A DNA stretch of 15,173 nucleotides from Nanobdellota archaeon. GTDB lineage: Archaea; Nanobdellota; Nanobdellia; SCGC-AAA011-G17; ARS1403. The notes under the pieces are model-generated. The model searched no databases. It was not told the origin of the DNA and saw only the letters and a program-made list of their open reading frames with translations. Of this stretch, positions 5,907-14,805 are shown piece by piece (position 1 is the first letter of the stretch; each line of letters starts with the position of its first letter). The position numbers were made by a program, and so were the translations under genes. The stretch covers positions 1-15,173 of the forward strand of contig JAHJRB010000018.1 of assembly GCA_018831025.1 (NCBI GenBank). The letters run 5' to 3'.

Positions 5907-8900
5907 TTTTCACAATATTCCTCACTATTCTTTTAACATTAATAGTACCGCCCTCGCTTCTTGAAATATCGATACCATCATCACCATATCTAAACTGAAC
6001 TATGGAATTATCACTTGTTCTGACAGTTCCATCATATTCCACTTTTAAATCTTGTAAAGCATTAGCTAATCTTCTGTATAAATAACCGGACTTAGGTGTT
6101 CTTAATGCTGTATCCATCAAACTATCCCTACCAGTCATAGCATGGAAAAAGAATTCACTAGGATTTAATCCATGTTTGTAACCATTTCTAATAAATCCAT
6201 GAGGACTAGCTTTCAAGTCATTTTTCTTAAAATGAGATAAAGTTCTATTTTTATATCCTTTATTAATCCTCTCCCCTCTCAAAGCTTGCTGACCTACTAA
6301 TGCAGTAATTTGAGCAAGATGAATAGGATTTCCTCTCGCACCAGAATTTGCCATAATCATTGTAGGATTATCTTCAGTATTATTCTTAACAACTACTTCT
6401 CCAGCTTTATTTCTCGTTTTATTTAAAACCTCTAAAATTTTTAACTCTAGTGTTTCTTTTTTAGTTTTACTTGGATAAGCTTCTAATTTTCCAGCTTCAT
6501 ACTCCTGAATTAAACTGTCTACTCTCTTTTCAGCATCTTCAATAATTTCATTAATTTGTTTTAATACATTCTCACTTAAATCAGTATCAACTAATCCAGT
6601 TGAGAATCCTTTAACAAGTAAATATCTTATACCTAATTTACTAATCTCTCCTAAAATTTTAACAGCTCTTTCGGGACTATACTGAGTATACAATGTTCTT
6701 AAAATATGTCCCCCGCCTTCTCCAATATATTCTTTATCAATAACTCCGCTTAATAATTTTCCATTTTTTATATGAATACATAAATCATCTTCACATTTCT
6801 CTTTATTTCCCTTAATGCATTTAGTACATTTTGGATCATAACTTACAAAATCAAAATCATTAGGTAGTAATACACTAAATACATCTTTCCCGCTAACATT
6901 TTTTGTATTAGGCAGTTTACTAACATCTTCAATACCTATACTAATTAATAATCCTACAGCTTCTTCTCTAGGTATTTGTTCAGTTTTTGTTAAGACATAA
7001 TTCCCAGTAATCGCATCTTGAATGCAGGCAACAATATTTAATCCATTCTTCGGAGTTATAATTTGGGTTTGAACTTCCATTAAGATTTCCACTTCAGCTT
7101 TAGCTTCCTCAGTCTGAGGGATATGTAAGTTCATTTCATCTCCATCAAAATCCGCGTTGTAGGGAGTGCAGTTGGAGCTCAAAAAACCATTGGCAAAAAA
7201 ATTATGTGTATTTTCAGTAGTTGTAACATCATAAACAAAAGGAACATAAGTCTCCTTTATCTCTTCTATAGGATCATACACAAAACCATTCTTTATATCT
7301 GCATTTTTTAATTTCCATTCATCAAAACTTATGAAATTATTCTGTAATCCCGATGTGAAGTCTTTTTTATTATATACCCAAAATTCAATTTGGGATCTGC
7401 TATAATCAGATTTTATCTCCATAATTTTCTTAATAGATTTATATTTCTTAAATAAATCAAGGATTTCTCTGCAATCTTTTTCTCTTTTTTCTATTTGTTT
7501 TTGTTTTTCAATTAAATATTGATAAGCTAACCTTGCTATATTATCTTTTTCTGAATCATAAATATATCCTATCTTCCCCAATAAATTCCTAATACTCTTA
7601 TTATCATGGATAGAAATAACTAGTACTTTTGTAATATTTCCATCCTTTCGAAGATTTCCCTCTTCTATCCTAACAGAACCAATCTTCACATTAAATATTT
7701 TTAACAAATTGGAAATATCAGAAACAAATAATTTTGCTGATTCAAATTTGCTTTCAATTTTACTAATTTTAAATACTAAGCTCCTTAAACTAGTACTGGA
7801 AGATTCTCTAATCTTTACCTTTGTTAATTCTGAACCAAAATATGAAGCCAAAAATTCTCTTTTTATAAAATCCGGACCATCTATTATCCATTTAGGAACC
7901 CTATATCCCAATTTTGCTTTATCCCCATTCGGAGTTCCCAAGGCAGAAAACAATAAGGCAAGTGGTTTACTTCGTATTTCGAAATCATAACCAGATCCTT
8001 TTATATTCAATTTTTTTCCTTTGACTGTAATTATTTTATTTTCAACAGTTTTAATATAAATTTTCTCTGGTTTGAACCCCAAGCTTTCTATATCTTTCCG
8101 TATTGTTATCAAATCTTTCTTTTTTCCCCGGAATATAAGTCTTGCAGAATCTTTTTTTAATATAAAGGTTCCATCTCCAAACAAATGACCCATTAGCCTT
8201 CCAACAATCATAACTCTTTGGTCCTTAAGATTTAAAGGCAATAATTTCAAATCTCTTAGAGTTTTTTTTGCATGTTTAATATAAGTCTCTTTTGGAGCAA
8301 CATTTTCAATAGCCTTATCAGTAATCAATTCTTTTTCTATCTCTTTAAAAATAGGCGTATCTAGGGGTCTCAAGATTAATCTATCCCCCAATTTTAATTT
8401 TTTTGTTTGTTTAAGACCATTTTTAATATAGAAAGGATGATCACCGGTAGCAACTACTTCTCTTCCAGTATTAGTTTTGATTTTATAGCATTTAGCACCA
8501 TATTCTTCAGGTTTTAAACCCCAAAATTTCTTTAATTCAGTTGATTTTAATGATTTTTTCTTCCAATCAAAAGTAGCAAGTTCAGATTCTTTCCAGCAAT
8601 TCTTCAACTCATCAATAGGTCTTTGTATACCACTACTTAATTGAACATTAGTATCAGGAGCAACACAAACACTTGGATTTAATCTAAAACTTCTACCAGG
8701 TAAAATCTTAACTCTATGCCCCATAATGCTCATTCTATGCAGACTTGGCTGTCTGTTAAATATGCTTACATCATTATCCATTAAATGTCTTTCAACTACA
8801 AACCCTGGTTGTAATTCTTCTAATAGTTGTTCTTTGGTTTCTTCAGTTATTTTTTTCTTCTTTCCATCAGACCTTATAACATAATTAGCTCCAGGATAAA

Positions 8901-10014
8901 TTTTAGAACCTCTTTTAATAAATTCCTTTAATCTCTCAATATTCCATTCAGTAACTCTCTCAGGTATAGTTAATTCCATTGCTACCTCAAGAGGAACTCC
9001 TACTTCATTTAAAGCAATCATAGGATCAGGACTAATTAATGTTCTAGCTGAATAATTTACTCTCTTACCAGTTAAATTATGTCTAAATCTTCCTTCCTTA
9101 CTTTTAATTCTTTCAGTTATGGTTTTCAATGGTTCTCCACTTCTATGTCTGGCAGGTGGAACAGCAACAGTTGAATTATCAAAGAAAGTAGTTATATGGT
9201 ACTGTAGTAAATCCCATAAATCTTCAACAATAATTTCAGGCGCACCAGCATTTATATTTTCAAATAATCTTTGATTAATTCTCACAATATCCCCTAATTT
9301 ATGAGTTAAATCATCTTCACTCCTTTCTCCACTTTCTAAAGTAATGCTTGGTCTTATTGTTACAGGAGGAATCGGCAATAAAGTCAAAACAACCCATTCA
9401 GGTCTTGCCTTTCTAGGTTCCAACCCCAATAATCTAACATCTGTGTCATTTATTTTTTCTAATTTACTTCTCATTTCTATTGGGAAAATTCTTTTATCAT
9501 TTTCAATAATAGTAGTTGGTTTTTCTAAAGAAACTTTAAACTGTTTAGCTTGACAATGAGGACATTTTTTGACATTTTTTAATTTATTAATGAGTAAATT
9601 AACTTGCTTTCTTCTTGCAGTAACCCCTTTTTCCGCTTCAATATTATCCAGTTTAGCTGATAATTTTTCTATTTCTTCTTCAGAAACTAAAATCCTGCCA
9701 CAATCTCTGCATGTACTTCTTAAGAAAGCTAATATTATATTAATTCCTTTTAAATGAACTACTGACCTTGCTAATTCAATATAGCCAAAATGACCAATAC
9801 ATTCTTTTAATTTCCCCCCACAACTTTTACATCTTAATCCAGGATCAATTACCCCTAGTCTAATATCCATTAATCCCCCATCAACAGGGTACCCTTCTTT
9901 ATCATAAAGTTCAGGGGTAACAACCTTCGCAGTAGCCATTTTTTTAATATGTTCCGGACTCAAAAAACCAAATTCAATTGAATCTACTTTTTTGGATATA
10001 TATTCTTCTGCCAT
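5899..10014 (-). CDS. rpoA1: DNA-directed RNA polymerase subunit A' with embedded intein
   Basis: The frame encodes 1371 residues: N-extein 1-449, intein 450-948 and C-extein 949-1371. The spliced protein would be 872 residues, the normal archaeal size for this catalytic subunit (N-terminal part of the largest subunit). Clamp zinc ligands appear as C62/C65/C72/H75, with further pairs C102/C105 and C151/C154. NRQPSLHRMSI (420-430) precedes the intein. The metal-binding loop NADFDGDEMN lies at 953-962, with D955, D957 and D959 as catalytic Mg ligands. A four-Cys cluster lies at C1063, C1066, C1074 and C1079, and the bridge helix at about 1282-1306 (GLNPSEFFFHAMTGR...). The gene starts 2 nt after rpoB1 and overlaps rpoA2 by 8 nt; translation is probably coupled, since no strong ribosome-binding site is visible. 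Confidence 0.97.
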   Translation of the reverse strand: MAEEYISKKVDSIEFGFLSPEHIKKMATAKVVTPELYDKEGYPVDGGLMDIRLGVIDPGLRCKSCGGKLKECIGHFGYIELARSVVHLKGINIILAFLRSTCRDCGRILVSEEEIEKLSAKLDNIEAEKGVTARRKQVNLLINKLKNVKKCPHCQAKQFKVSLEKPTTIIENDKRIFPIEMRSKLEKINDTDVRLLGLEPRKARPEWVVLTLLPIPPVTIRPSITLESGERSEDDLTHKLGDIVRINQRLFENINAGAPEIIVEDLWDLLQYHITTFFDNSTVAVPPARHRSGEPLKTITERIKSKEGRFRHNLTGKRVNYSARTLISPDPMIALNEVGVPLEVAMELTIPERVTEWNIERLKEFIKRGSKIYPGANYVIRSDGKKKKITEETKEQLLEELQPGFVVERHLMDNDVSIFNRQPSLHRMSIMGHRVKILPGRSFRLNPSVCVAPDTNVQLSSGIQRPIDELKNCWKESELATFDWKKKSLKSTELKKFWGLKPEEYGAKCYKIKTNTGREVVATGDHPFYIKNGLKQTKKLKLGDRLILRPLDTPIFKEIEKELITDKAIENVAPKETYIKHAKKTLRDLKLLPLNLKDQRVMIVGRLMGHLFGDGTFILKKDSARLIFRGKKKDLITIRKDIESLGFKPEKIYIKTVENKIITVKGKKLNIKGSGYDFEIRSKPLALLFSALGTPNGDKAKLGYRVPKWIIDGPDFIKREFLASYFGSELTKVKIRESSSTSLRSLVFKISKIESKFESAKLFVSDISNLLKIFNVKIGSVRIEEGNLRKDGNITKVLVISIHDNKSIRNLLGKIGYIYDSEKDNIARLAYQYLIEKQKQIEKREKDCREILDLFKKYKSIKKIMEIKSDYSRSQIEFWVYNKKDFTSGLQNNFISFDEWKLKNADIKNGFVYDPIEEIKETYVPFVYDVTTTENTHNFFANGFLSSNCTPYNADFDGDEMNLHIPQTEEAKAEVEILMEVQTQIITPKNGLNIVACIQDAITGNYVLTKTEQIPREEAVGLLISIGIEDVSKLPNTKNVSGKDVFSVLLPNDFDFVSYDPKCTKCIKGNKEKCEDDLCIHIKNGKLLSGVIDKEYIGEGGGHILRTLYTQYSPERAVKILGEISKLGIRYLLVKGFSTGLVDTDLSENVLKQINEIIEDAEKRVDSLIQEYEAGKLEAYPSKTKKETLELKILEVLNKTRNKAGEVVVKNNTEDNPTMIMANSGARGNPIHLAQITALVGQQALRGERINKGYKNRTLSHFKKNDLKASPHGFIRNGYKHGLNPSEFFFHAMTGRDSLMDTALRTPKSGYLYRRLANALQDLKVEYDGTVRTSDNSIVQFRYGDDGIDISRSEGGTINVKRIVRNIVKNA
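7171..8667 (-). mobile_element. RpoA' intein (499 aa, LAGLIDADG type, non-His penultimate residue)
   Basis: Excision joins LNPSV to CTPYNADFDGDEMN, restoring the active-site loop. Splicing residues in precursor numbering are Cys450 (first), T523 and H526 in block B (ATGDHPFY), last Asn948, and +1 Cys949. The penultimate residue is Ser947, not the usual His (ends FFANGFLSSN), which can slow Asn cyclisation but is tolerated in some natural inteins. The endonuclease has a first LAGLIDADG motif RLMGHLFGDG (606-615, D614). The second motif, FLASYFGSEL (721-730), has E729 where Asp is usual and Leu where Gly follows. A helix-turn-helix-like stretch lies at about 849-884. The sequence is collinear with the RpoB'' intein over its whole length. 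Confidence 0.95.
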
Positions 10015-10016
10015 TT

Positions 10017-11819
10017 TTAGTATTTACTTTTCAACACCAATTTTGGATGTATACATAAACTTTTTAATTCATCTAATAGTAACTTAAACGCATAACTTAA
10101 CTCAATAGGTGAAATTTTAACATTATCCCCACATCTTGGACAATATTGTCTATTTCTAAATAAATCATTTATAGCTAGCATTCCACATTCTTCACAAACA
10201 TGAACTATCGTCTTATCAGAATCAAATCTCTCTTTTAATAATAATGAAGCGCCATGAGCAACAAAACAATCCTTCTCCATCTCTCCAAGTCTTAATCCTC
10301 CTCCCTTACTTCTACCTTCAATTGGTTGTCTGGTTAATAATTGGATTCTACCACTAGCTCTTGCATGTAATTTATTAGCAACCATATGTTTTAATTTCAA
10401 ATAATACATACTGCCTATATAGACTCTAACATCATATCTATTCCCAGTAATACCATTATACATGGTTTCCATACCATTATCTCTAAAGCCCATTTCAAAC
10501 AGAGTATCTCTTAAAGTTTTTTCAGGCTCAGAATCAAAAGTGCTGCCATCAATATATCTTCCACCTAAAGCTCCAGCTTTTCCAGCTAATAATTCTATCA
10601 TATGACTAACAGTCATTCTTGACGGAATAGAATGTGGACTGTGGACTATATCAGGAACAACTCCCTTAATGCTAAAAGGCAAATCAGTTTGTCCAACACA
10701 CAACCCAATTACTCCTTTTTGACCATGTCTTGAAGTAAATTTATCTCCAATCTCCGGAACTCTTTCATCTCTTAATCTTACCTGTACAATTTTATTGCCC
10801 TCTTCATTCTCTGTAACAACAACCATATCAACTACTCCTTCTTCTCCTTGTCTAACAACAACACTGCTTTCTCTTCTAACATTAGCAGCAAAACTAAAGT
10901 CTTCCATCTCCCCTAAAAATCTAGGTGGACTTGTTTTACCAATAATAACATCTTCAGATTTAACTTTAGCTCCTGGATAAACAATACCATCATTTTCCAA
11001 GAATTTATAATCCTCTTCACTTTTATAACCTTTAATTTCTTTATCTGGTATTCCAATTTCATCAATTAATCCGCCAGAATACCTTAGCTCTTCAGCGTTA
11101 TAAGGTCTAAAATAAGTGCTTCTAGCTAATCCTCTTTCAATAGAACTCTTATTTATAACAATTGCATCCTCCATATTATATCCATCATAGCACATTTCAG
11201 CAACGATAACATTTTGTCCGCTTGGATGTTTATCATAAGCAGAGATATCATGCATAAAAGATTTAACAAGTGGTTTTTGAGGATAATGTAAAATACTAAC
11301 ATCAGTATCCATTCTTAATAAGAAGTTAGAAACGTACATACCTAAAGCATGCTTCTGATTTTTGCTTCCACCATTTAATTTGCTTGCTGCATCAAAGTTA
11401 GCATAAGGAACTAAAGAAGTTGTTAATCCTAAAATTGTAACAGGGGCAATTTCCAAATGTGTATGCTCATTAGTTAAATCTTCTTCTTTTAAAGCAACTA
11501 AACAATTTTCTTCCTCCGCAGCATCCAAATATTCTATTACTCCTTCTTTAATTAAATCATCCCAGGTAATTTCATCTCTCTTTAATCTGTCAATTATTTC
11601 CTTAGTTAAACAACTTTTACTATCTTTAACAACAATAAGCGGCCTTCTAGCTCTTCCATTAGAAGTATCAATATAAATAGCATCAAATTCCTCATCCTTG
11701 TATATATTCAAAACATCTGGAATCTTCCCCTCTCTTCTGTCATTTATCACACTAGCCAAAAAGGTTTTTCCATCTGTTACTTTTCCTACATATTTTTCAT
11801 TAAAATAGACATCAACCAT
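10017..11819 (-). CDS. rpoB1: DNA-directed RNA polymerase subunit B'
   Basis: At 600 residues this is the C-terminal half of the split archaeal second-largest subunit, and the only one of the four large subunit genes here without an intein. Conserved motifs are GYNMEDAIVINKSS (213-226), the GDKFTSRHGQKGVIG active-site block (358-372), PDIVHSPHSIPSRMT (389-403), GGRYIDGSTF (419-428), LHARASGRIQLLTRQP (484-499), GLRLGEMEKDC (508-518), and a C-terminal zinc site C542/C545 and C560/C563. The ATG overlaps the rpoB2 stop by 8 nt (ATGGTTGA), and rpoA1 follows after 2 nt. Split B subunits are known from many methanogens and halophiles and their relatives; the split here is at the usual place. Confidence 0.98.
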   Translation of the reverse strand: MVDVYFNEKYVGKVTDGKTFLASVINDRREGKIPDVLNIYKDEEFDAIYIDTSNGRARRPLIVVKDSKSCLTKEIIDRLKRDEITWDDLIKEGVIEYLDAAEEENCLVALKEEDLTNEHTHLEIAPVTILGLTTSLVPYANFDAASKLNGGSKNQKHALGMYVSNFLLRMDTDVSILHYPQKPLVKSFMHDISAYDKHPSGQNVIVAEMCYDGYNMEDAIVINKSSIERGLARSTYFRPYNAEELRYSGGLIDEIGIPDKEIKGYKSEEDYKFLENDGIVYPGAKVKSEDVIIGKTSPPRFLGEMEDFSFAANVRRESSVVVRQGEEGVVDMVVVTENEEGNKIVQVRLRDERVPEIGDKFTSRHGQKGVIGLCVGQTDLPFSIKGVVPDIVHSPHSIPSRMTVSHMIELLAGKAGALGGRYIDGSTFDSEPEKTLRDTLFEMGFRDNGMETMYNGITGNRYDVRVYIGSMYYLKLKHMVANKLHARASGRIQLLTRQPIEGRSKGGGLRLGEMEKDCFVAHGASLLLKERFDSDKTIVHVCEECGMLAINDLFRNRQYCPRCGDNVKISPIELSYAFKLLLDELKSLCIHPKLVLKSKY

Positions 11820-14805
11820 TTTTCTCTAACCCAATTTTTTCCAAATGTTTTATAATTTTATTTTCATCTGTGCTTTTATGCGCAACATCGCAAAGCATTG
11901 CTAAATTTTTTCTTAAACCAATAGGAGTTCCTTCTGGAGTTTCAATAGGACAATTATGTGTAATAAACCCATTGGCAATAAATGAATGGGTGTCTTCAAC
12001 TGTAGTAAAATCCCTCACATCATTTAAATCTTCAATTTTTTTGTCAACTATTTTTTCCCAAACAGTCCCAGATTCACCTAATTTAACTTTTTTTAGCCAT
12101 CTTTCATAAGGTAATAACATATTTTGAGTAAGTCTTGTATTTTCATATCTATGAGCTTCGTATAACCACCTTCTTACAGTTCCATAATTAATGTTTAACA
12201 TAGAAGAAATTTCTTTAGGATTAACTCCTTCTTTATATAATGATCTAACTTTATTTTTTAAACTCACTCTTTTTCTAATAGCAAAATCATGTAACCTTAA
12301 CCATTCTCCAATATAATTTGCTTCTCTCTCTTTTTGTATACAATATCTATAACCTATTTTTGTTAATAAATTTTTTATATTGTTTTGGGATTTTCCAAAT
12401 ATAATTTTACATTTTAACATTACTGCCCCATCTTTCCTCTTATAATCTTCCCCCATTTCAACTCTCTTAATTAAAACTCCAAATTCATTAAATAATTCTT
12501 TAATGTCTTCAGAAAATTTTATAATATTTTTTTTCATATTTTTCTTTTTATGAAAAATTAAATGATCAATATACAATTTACTTCCAGACTTCCTTTCATT
12601 TCTTATACTAATTCTTGGTTTGGACCCATCTCCCCCAAGTAAAGCACCTAAAAACTCTCTTTTCACAGATAGACTAGATTTGAATATCCATTTAGGAATT
12701 TCTAATTTTATATCTGTTTTCTTACCAACGGGAGCTCCAGCATTAACTAATAAAGAACGCAAAGCACCCCCTTTACTTAACATAAAAGTTCTATATTTTA
12801 TTATTCCTCTATCTGTTTTTATTTTTGTATGTTTCTCAGATATTTTTGAAGGCTTAAACCCCAATAACCTAATATCCTCAGCAATATTTTCAGCATCTCT
12901 CTTACTACCACAATAAAATTCTAAATTATACTTTCCACAGTGTCCATCAGATAAAATATGACCTAACAACCTAGCTATTATTTCAATTTTATAATTATTT
13001 GTTGTTAAAGGTAAAAGTTCATTATTTCTTAATTCTTTTATATAGTGTTTAAACCTACTAGGAGAATTTTTCTTAATATCTTCCTCACCAACAATATTAT
13101 ATCCTAACTTTTCAGTAGGCAATTCAGGTAATTTAACAGAGTCTAAAGAAGGATATACAGCAACTTCATCTCCTTTATTTAATTTTATAGCATCAAGCCA
13201 TCCATGTTTAGTATAAAAAGGGTGGTCTTCTGTGGCAACTATTTTTCTACCACTTTCAGAAATTAATTTAAAAACCTTTTTTCCTATTAACTGAGGATTT
13301 GAAGTATAATATTTTGATATAGCAGAAGATTTTAAATTTTCATTTTTAACATCAAACGTGCTAATCTTATGATGATGCCAGCAATTTTGTAGCATTTCTA
13401 AATTTCTACTTGAATATTTATCTGCCAATAGAACATTAGTATCCTTACTTAAGCATAATCTTCCCCAATGAGTGCAATGTAATGCTCTAGCTTCAAAATT
13501 CTCCTGACTTGCACTTAATAAACTTACAACTCTTTTTAAATGGCTCATAGTTCCTAAGAAATTTGTCCTGTCAATATTTTGGCTTATTCCGCTTCTGCTT
13601 CCAGGCCAGTTTCCAGTTGCTAGTGCACTCGTGATTCTACCACTCAACAACTTATCTCTTATAATTATTTTAATTGAATGGAATTTTCCTCTTTTTACTA
13701 ATCTCTGGAAATTATATAGCATATCATTAATAAGCACTCTGAAGTTAACTCTGAATAATTCTGTTAATAAATCTCCGCTTAACCTTATTCTTTTATTTAT
13801 ATAATGGTCTTTATCACTTAAACTTTTTCCATCTCTGCTCACCATTAAAAATCTTCTTACTATTTTACATAAATTATATGCTTTAACTATTCTGTCTTCC
13901 TTAGTAACTCCAAGATGCGGCAGTAAATATCTATCTAGTTGTTCTCTTGTCCTCTCCATTTTTATTTCCTTAGTCTGGGTTATTCCCCCTTGTCTTGCTA
14001 GATATTCAACAGCATCATCTTCAGTCTTTAAATCAACAGACTTAAACAAATTCACAAAAACATCATCATATTCTTTCTCCCCACATATAAGATTTGCAAT
14101 ATCTTGATCTTTTGTTAAACCTAAGGCTTTGATAACAGTAACGATAGGCAATCTCTTAAATCTTGTAAAACTAAGATAAATTACACCATCTTTCATTTGC
14201 TCGATTAAATGAGGTATCCTTAATCCTCCACCCTCTGAAAATATTTTAGCATTATATCTGCTAGGACCTACAGAAGTCTTATCAACAAATAACCTATTAC
14301 TTGCTAAATCTTCAACCATAACCAAAACTCTTTCATTACCATTCAAAATAAAATAACCGCCTGGATCATCTGGATCTTCTCCTTTTTCAATAAGCTCTTC
14401 TCTCTTTAATCCATTTAAATGACAAAATTTACTTTTAATCATAAGCGGTAATCTACCAATTTCAGAAACAAAACTTTCAACCTGTACTCCATCAATATGT
14501 GCACTAACCTCCAAGAATATTGGAGCAGCATAAGTCAACTTTCTTAATCTAGCTTCACTTGGGAAAATGTCTCTTCTGCTTCCATCCGCTTCAATTATTT
14601 GCGGTTTTTCAATCCATATCTTATCAACCTTAATCTTAAATTCTTGAACATCACTTGGGATAACACTAGGAATAATTTCTCCAGTTTCATCAATTACAGT
14701 TTGTAATTCTTTTTCAATAAAATTATCAAAAGATTTTAGATTAGCTTCTACAAAAGAATGTTTGTTAAAATATTTCTGAATTAAAATTTTATAATCCTTA
14801 ACCAT
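11812..14805 (-). CDS. rpoB2: DNA-directed RNA polymerase subunit B'' with embedded intein
   Basis: The frame encodes 997 residues: N-extein 1-450, intein 451-951 and C-extein 952-997. The spliced protein would be 496 residues, normal for archaeal B'', the N-terminal half of the second-largest subunit (lobe, protrusion and fork regions). Recognisable parts are the IGRLPLMIKS segment (116-125), the FILNGNERV motif (152-160), and the fork region ATGNWPGSRSGISQ (396-409) leading to LHCTHWGRL (442-450). The C-extein CPIETPEGTPIGLRKNLA completes the conserved block. The ATG at 14805 overlaps the rpoH stop by 8 nt (ATGGTTAA); GGGTGG about 8 bases upstream serves as a Shine-Dalgarno sequence. The stop overlaps the rpoB1 start by 8 nt. 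Confidence 0.97.
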   Translation of the reverse strand: MVKDYKILIQKYFNKHSFVEANLKSFDNFIEKELQTVIDETGEIIPSVIPSDVQEFKIKVDKIWIEKPQIIEADGSRRDIFPSEARLRKLTYAAPIFLEVSAHIDGVQVESFVSEIGRLPLMIKSKFCHLNGLKREELIEKGEDPDDPGGYFILNGNERVLVMVEDLASNRLFVDKTSVGPSRYNAKIFSEGGGLRIPHLIEQMKDGVIYLSFTRFKRLPIVTVIKALGLTKDQDIANLICGEKEYDDVFVNLFKSVDLKTEDDAVEYLARQGGITQTKEIKMERTREQLDRYLLPHLGVTKEDRIVKAYNLCKIVRRFLMVSRDGKSLSDKDHYINKRIRLSGDLLTELFRVNFRVLINDMLYNFQRLVKRGKFHSIKIIIRDKLLSGRITSALATGNWPGSRSGISQNIDRTNFLGTMSHLKRVVSLLSASQENFEARALHCTHWGRLCLSKDTNVLLADKYSSRNLEMLQNCWHHHKISTFDVKNENLKSSAISKYYTSNPQLIGKKVFKLISESGRKIVATEDHPFYTKHGWLDAIKLNKGDEVAVYPSLDSVKLPELPTEKLGYNIVGEEDIKKNSPSRFKHYIKELRNNELLPLTTNNYKIEIIARLLGHILSDGHCGKYNLEFYCGSKRDAENIAEDIRLLGFKPSKISEKHTKIKTDRGIIKYRTFMLSKGGALRSLLVNAGAPVGKKTDIKLEIPKWIFKSSLSVKREFLGALLGGDGSKPRISIRNERKSGSKLYIDHLIFHKKKNMKKNIIKFSEDIKELFNEFGVLIKRVEMGEDYKRKDGAVMLKCKIIFGKSQNNIKNLLTKIGYRYCIQKEREANYIGEWLRLHDFAIRKRVSLKNKVRSLYKEGVNPKEISSMLNINYGTVRRWLYEAHRYENTRLTQNMLLPYERWLKKVKLGESGTVWEKIVDKKIEDLNDVRDFTTVEDTHSFIANGFITHNCPIETPEGTPIGLRKNLAMLCDVAHKSTDENKIIKHLEKIGLEKNG
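11953..13455 (-). mobile_element. RpoB'' intein (501 aa, LAGLIDADG type with apparently intact active sites)
   Basis: Excision joins HWGRL to CPIETPEG, restoring a universal second-largest-subunit motif. All splicing residues are canonical: Cys451 first, T525 and H528 in block B (ATEDHPFY), penultimate His950, last Asn951 (FIANGFITHN) and +1 Cys952. Both LAGLIDADG motifs keep their acidic residue: RLLGHILSDG (612-621, D620) and FLGALLGGDG (718-727, D726). This makes it the best candidate in the operon for an active homing endonuclease. A clear helix-turn-helix, GVNPKEISSMLN followed by YGTVRRW, lies at about 851-885 between the second motif and block F and may aid DNA binding. The sequence matches the RpoA' intein block by block. 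Splicing and cleavage activity are inferred only. Confidence 0.96.

Noticed and set aside
7709..7990. Open frame of 93 codons on the plus strand within the rpoA1 intein.
   Set aside because: It lies wholly antisense to a clearly coding intein, resembles no known protein, and is best explained as a shadow frame.
12620..12916. Open frame of 98 codons on the plus strand within the rpoB2 intein.
   Set aside because: It is antisense to the conserved endonuclease part of the intein and has no independent start signal; a shadow frame.
3330..14805. Could the long insertions in rpoB2, rpoA1 and rpoA2 be lineage-specific polymerase domains rather than inteins?
   Set aside because: Each insertion begins with a nucleophile (Cys, Cys, Ser), ends in Asn followed by Cys, Cys or Thr, has block B TxxH and LAGLIDADG motifs, and its removal restores a universal polymerase motif exactly.
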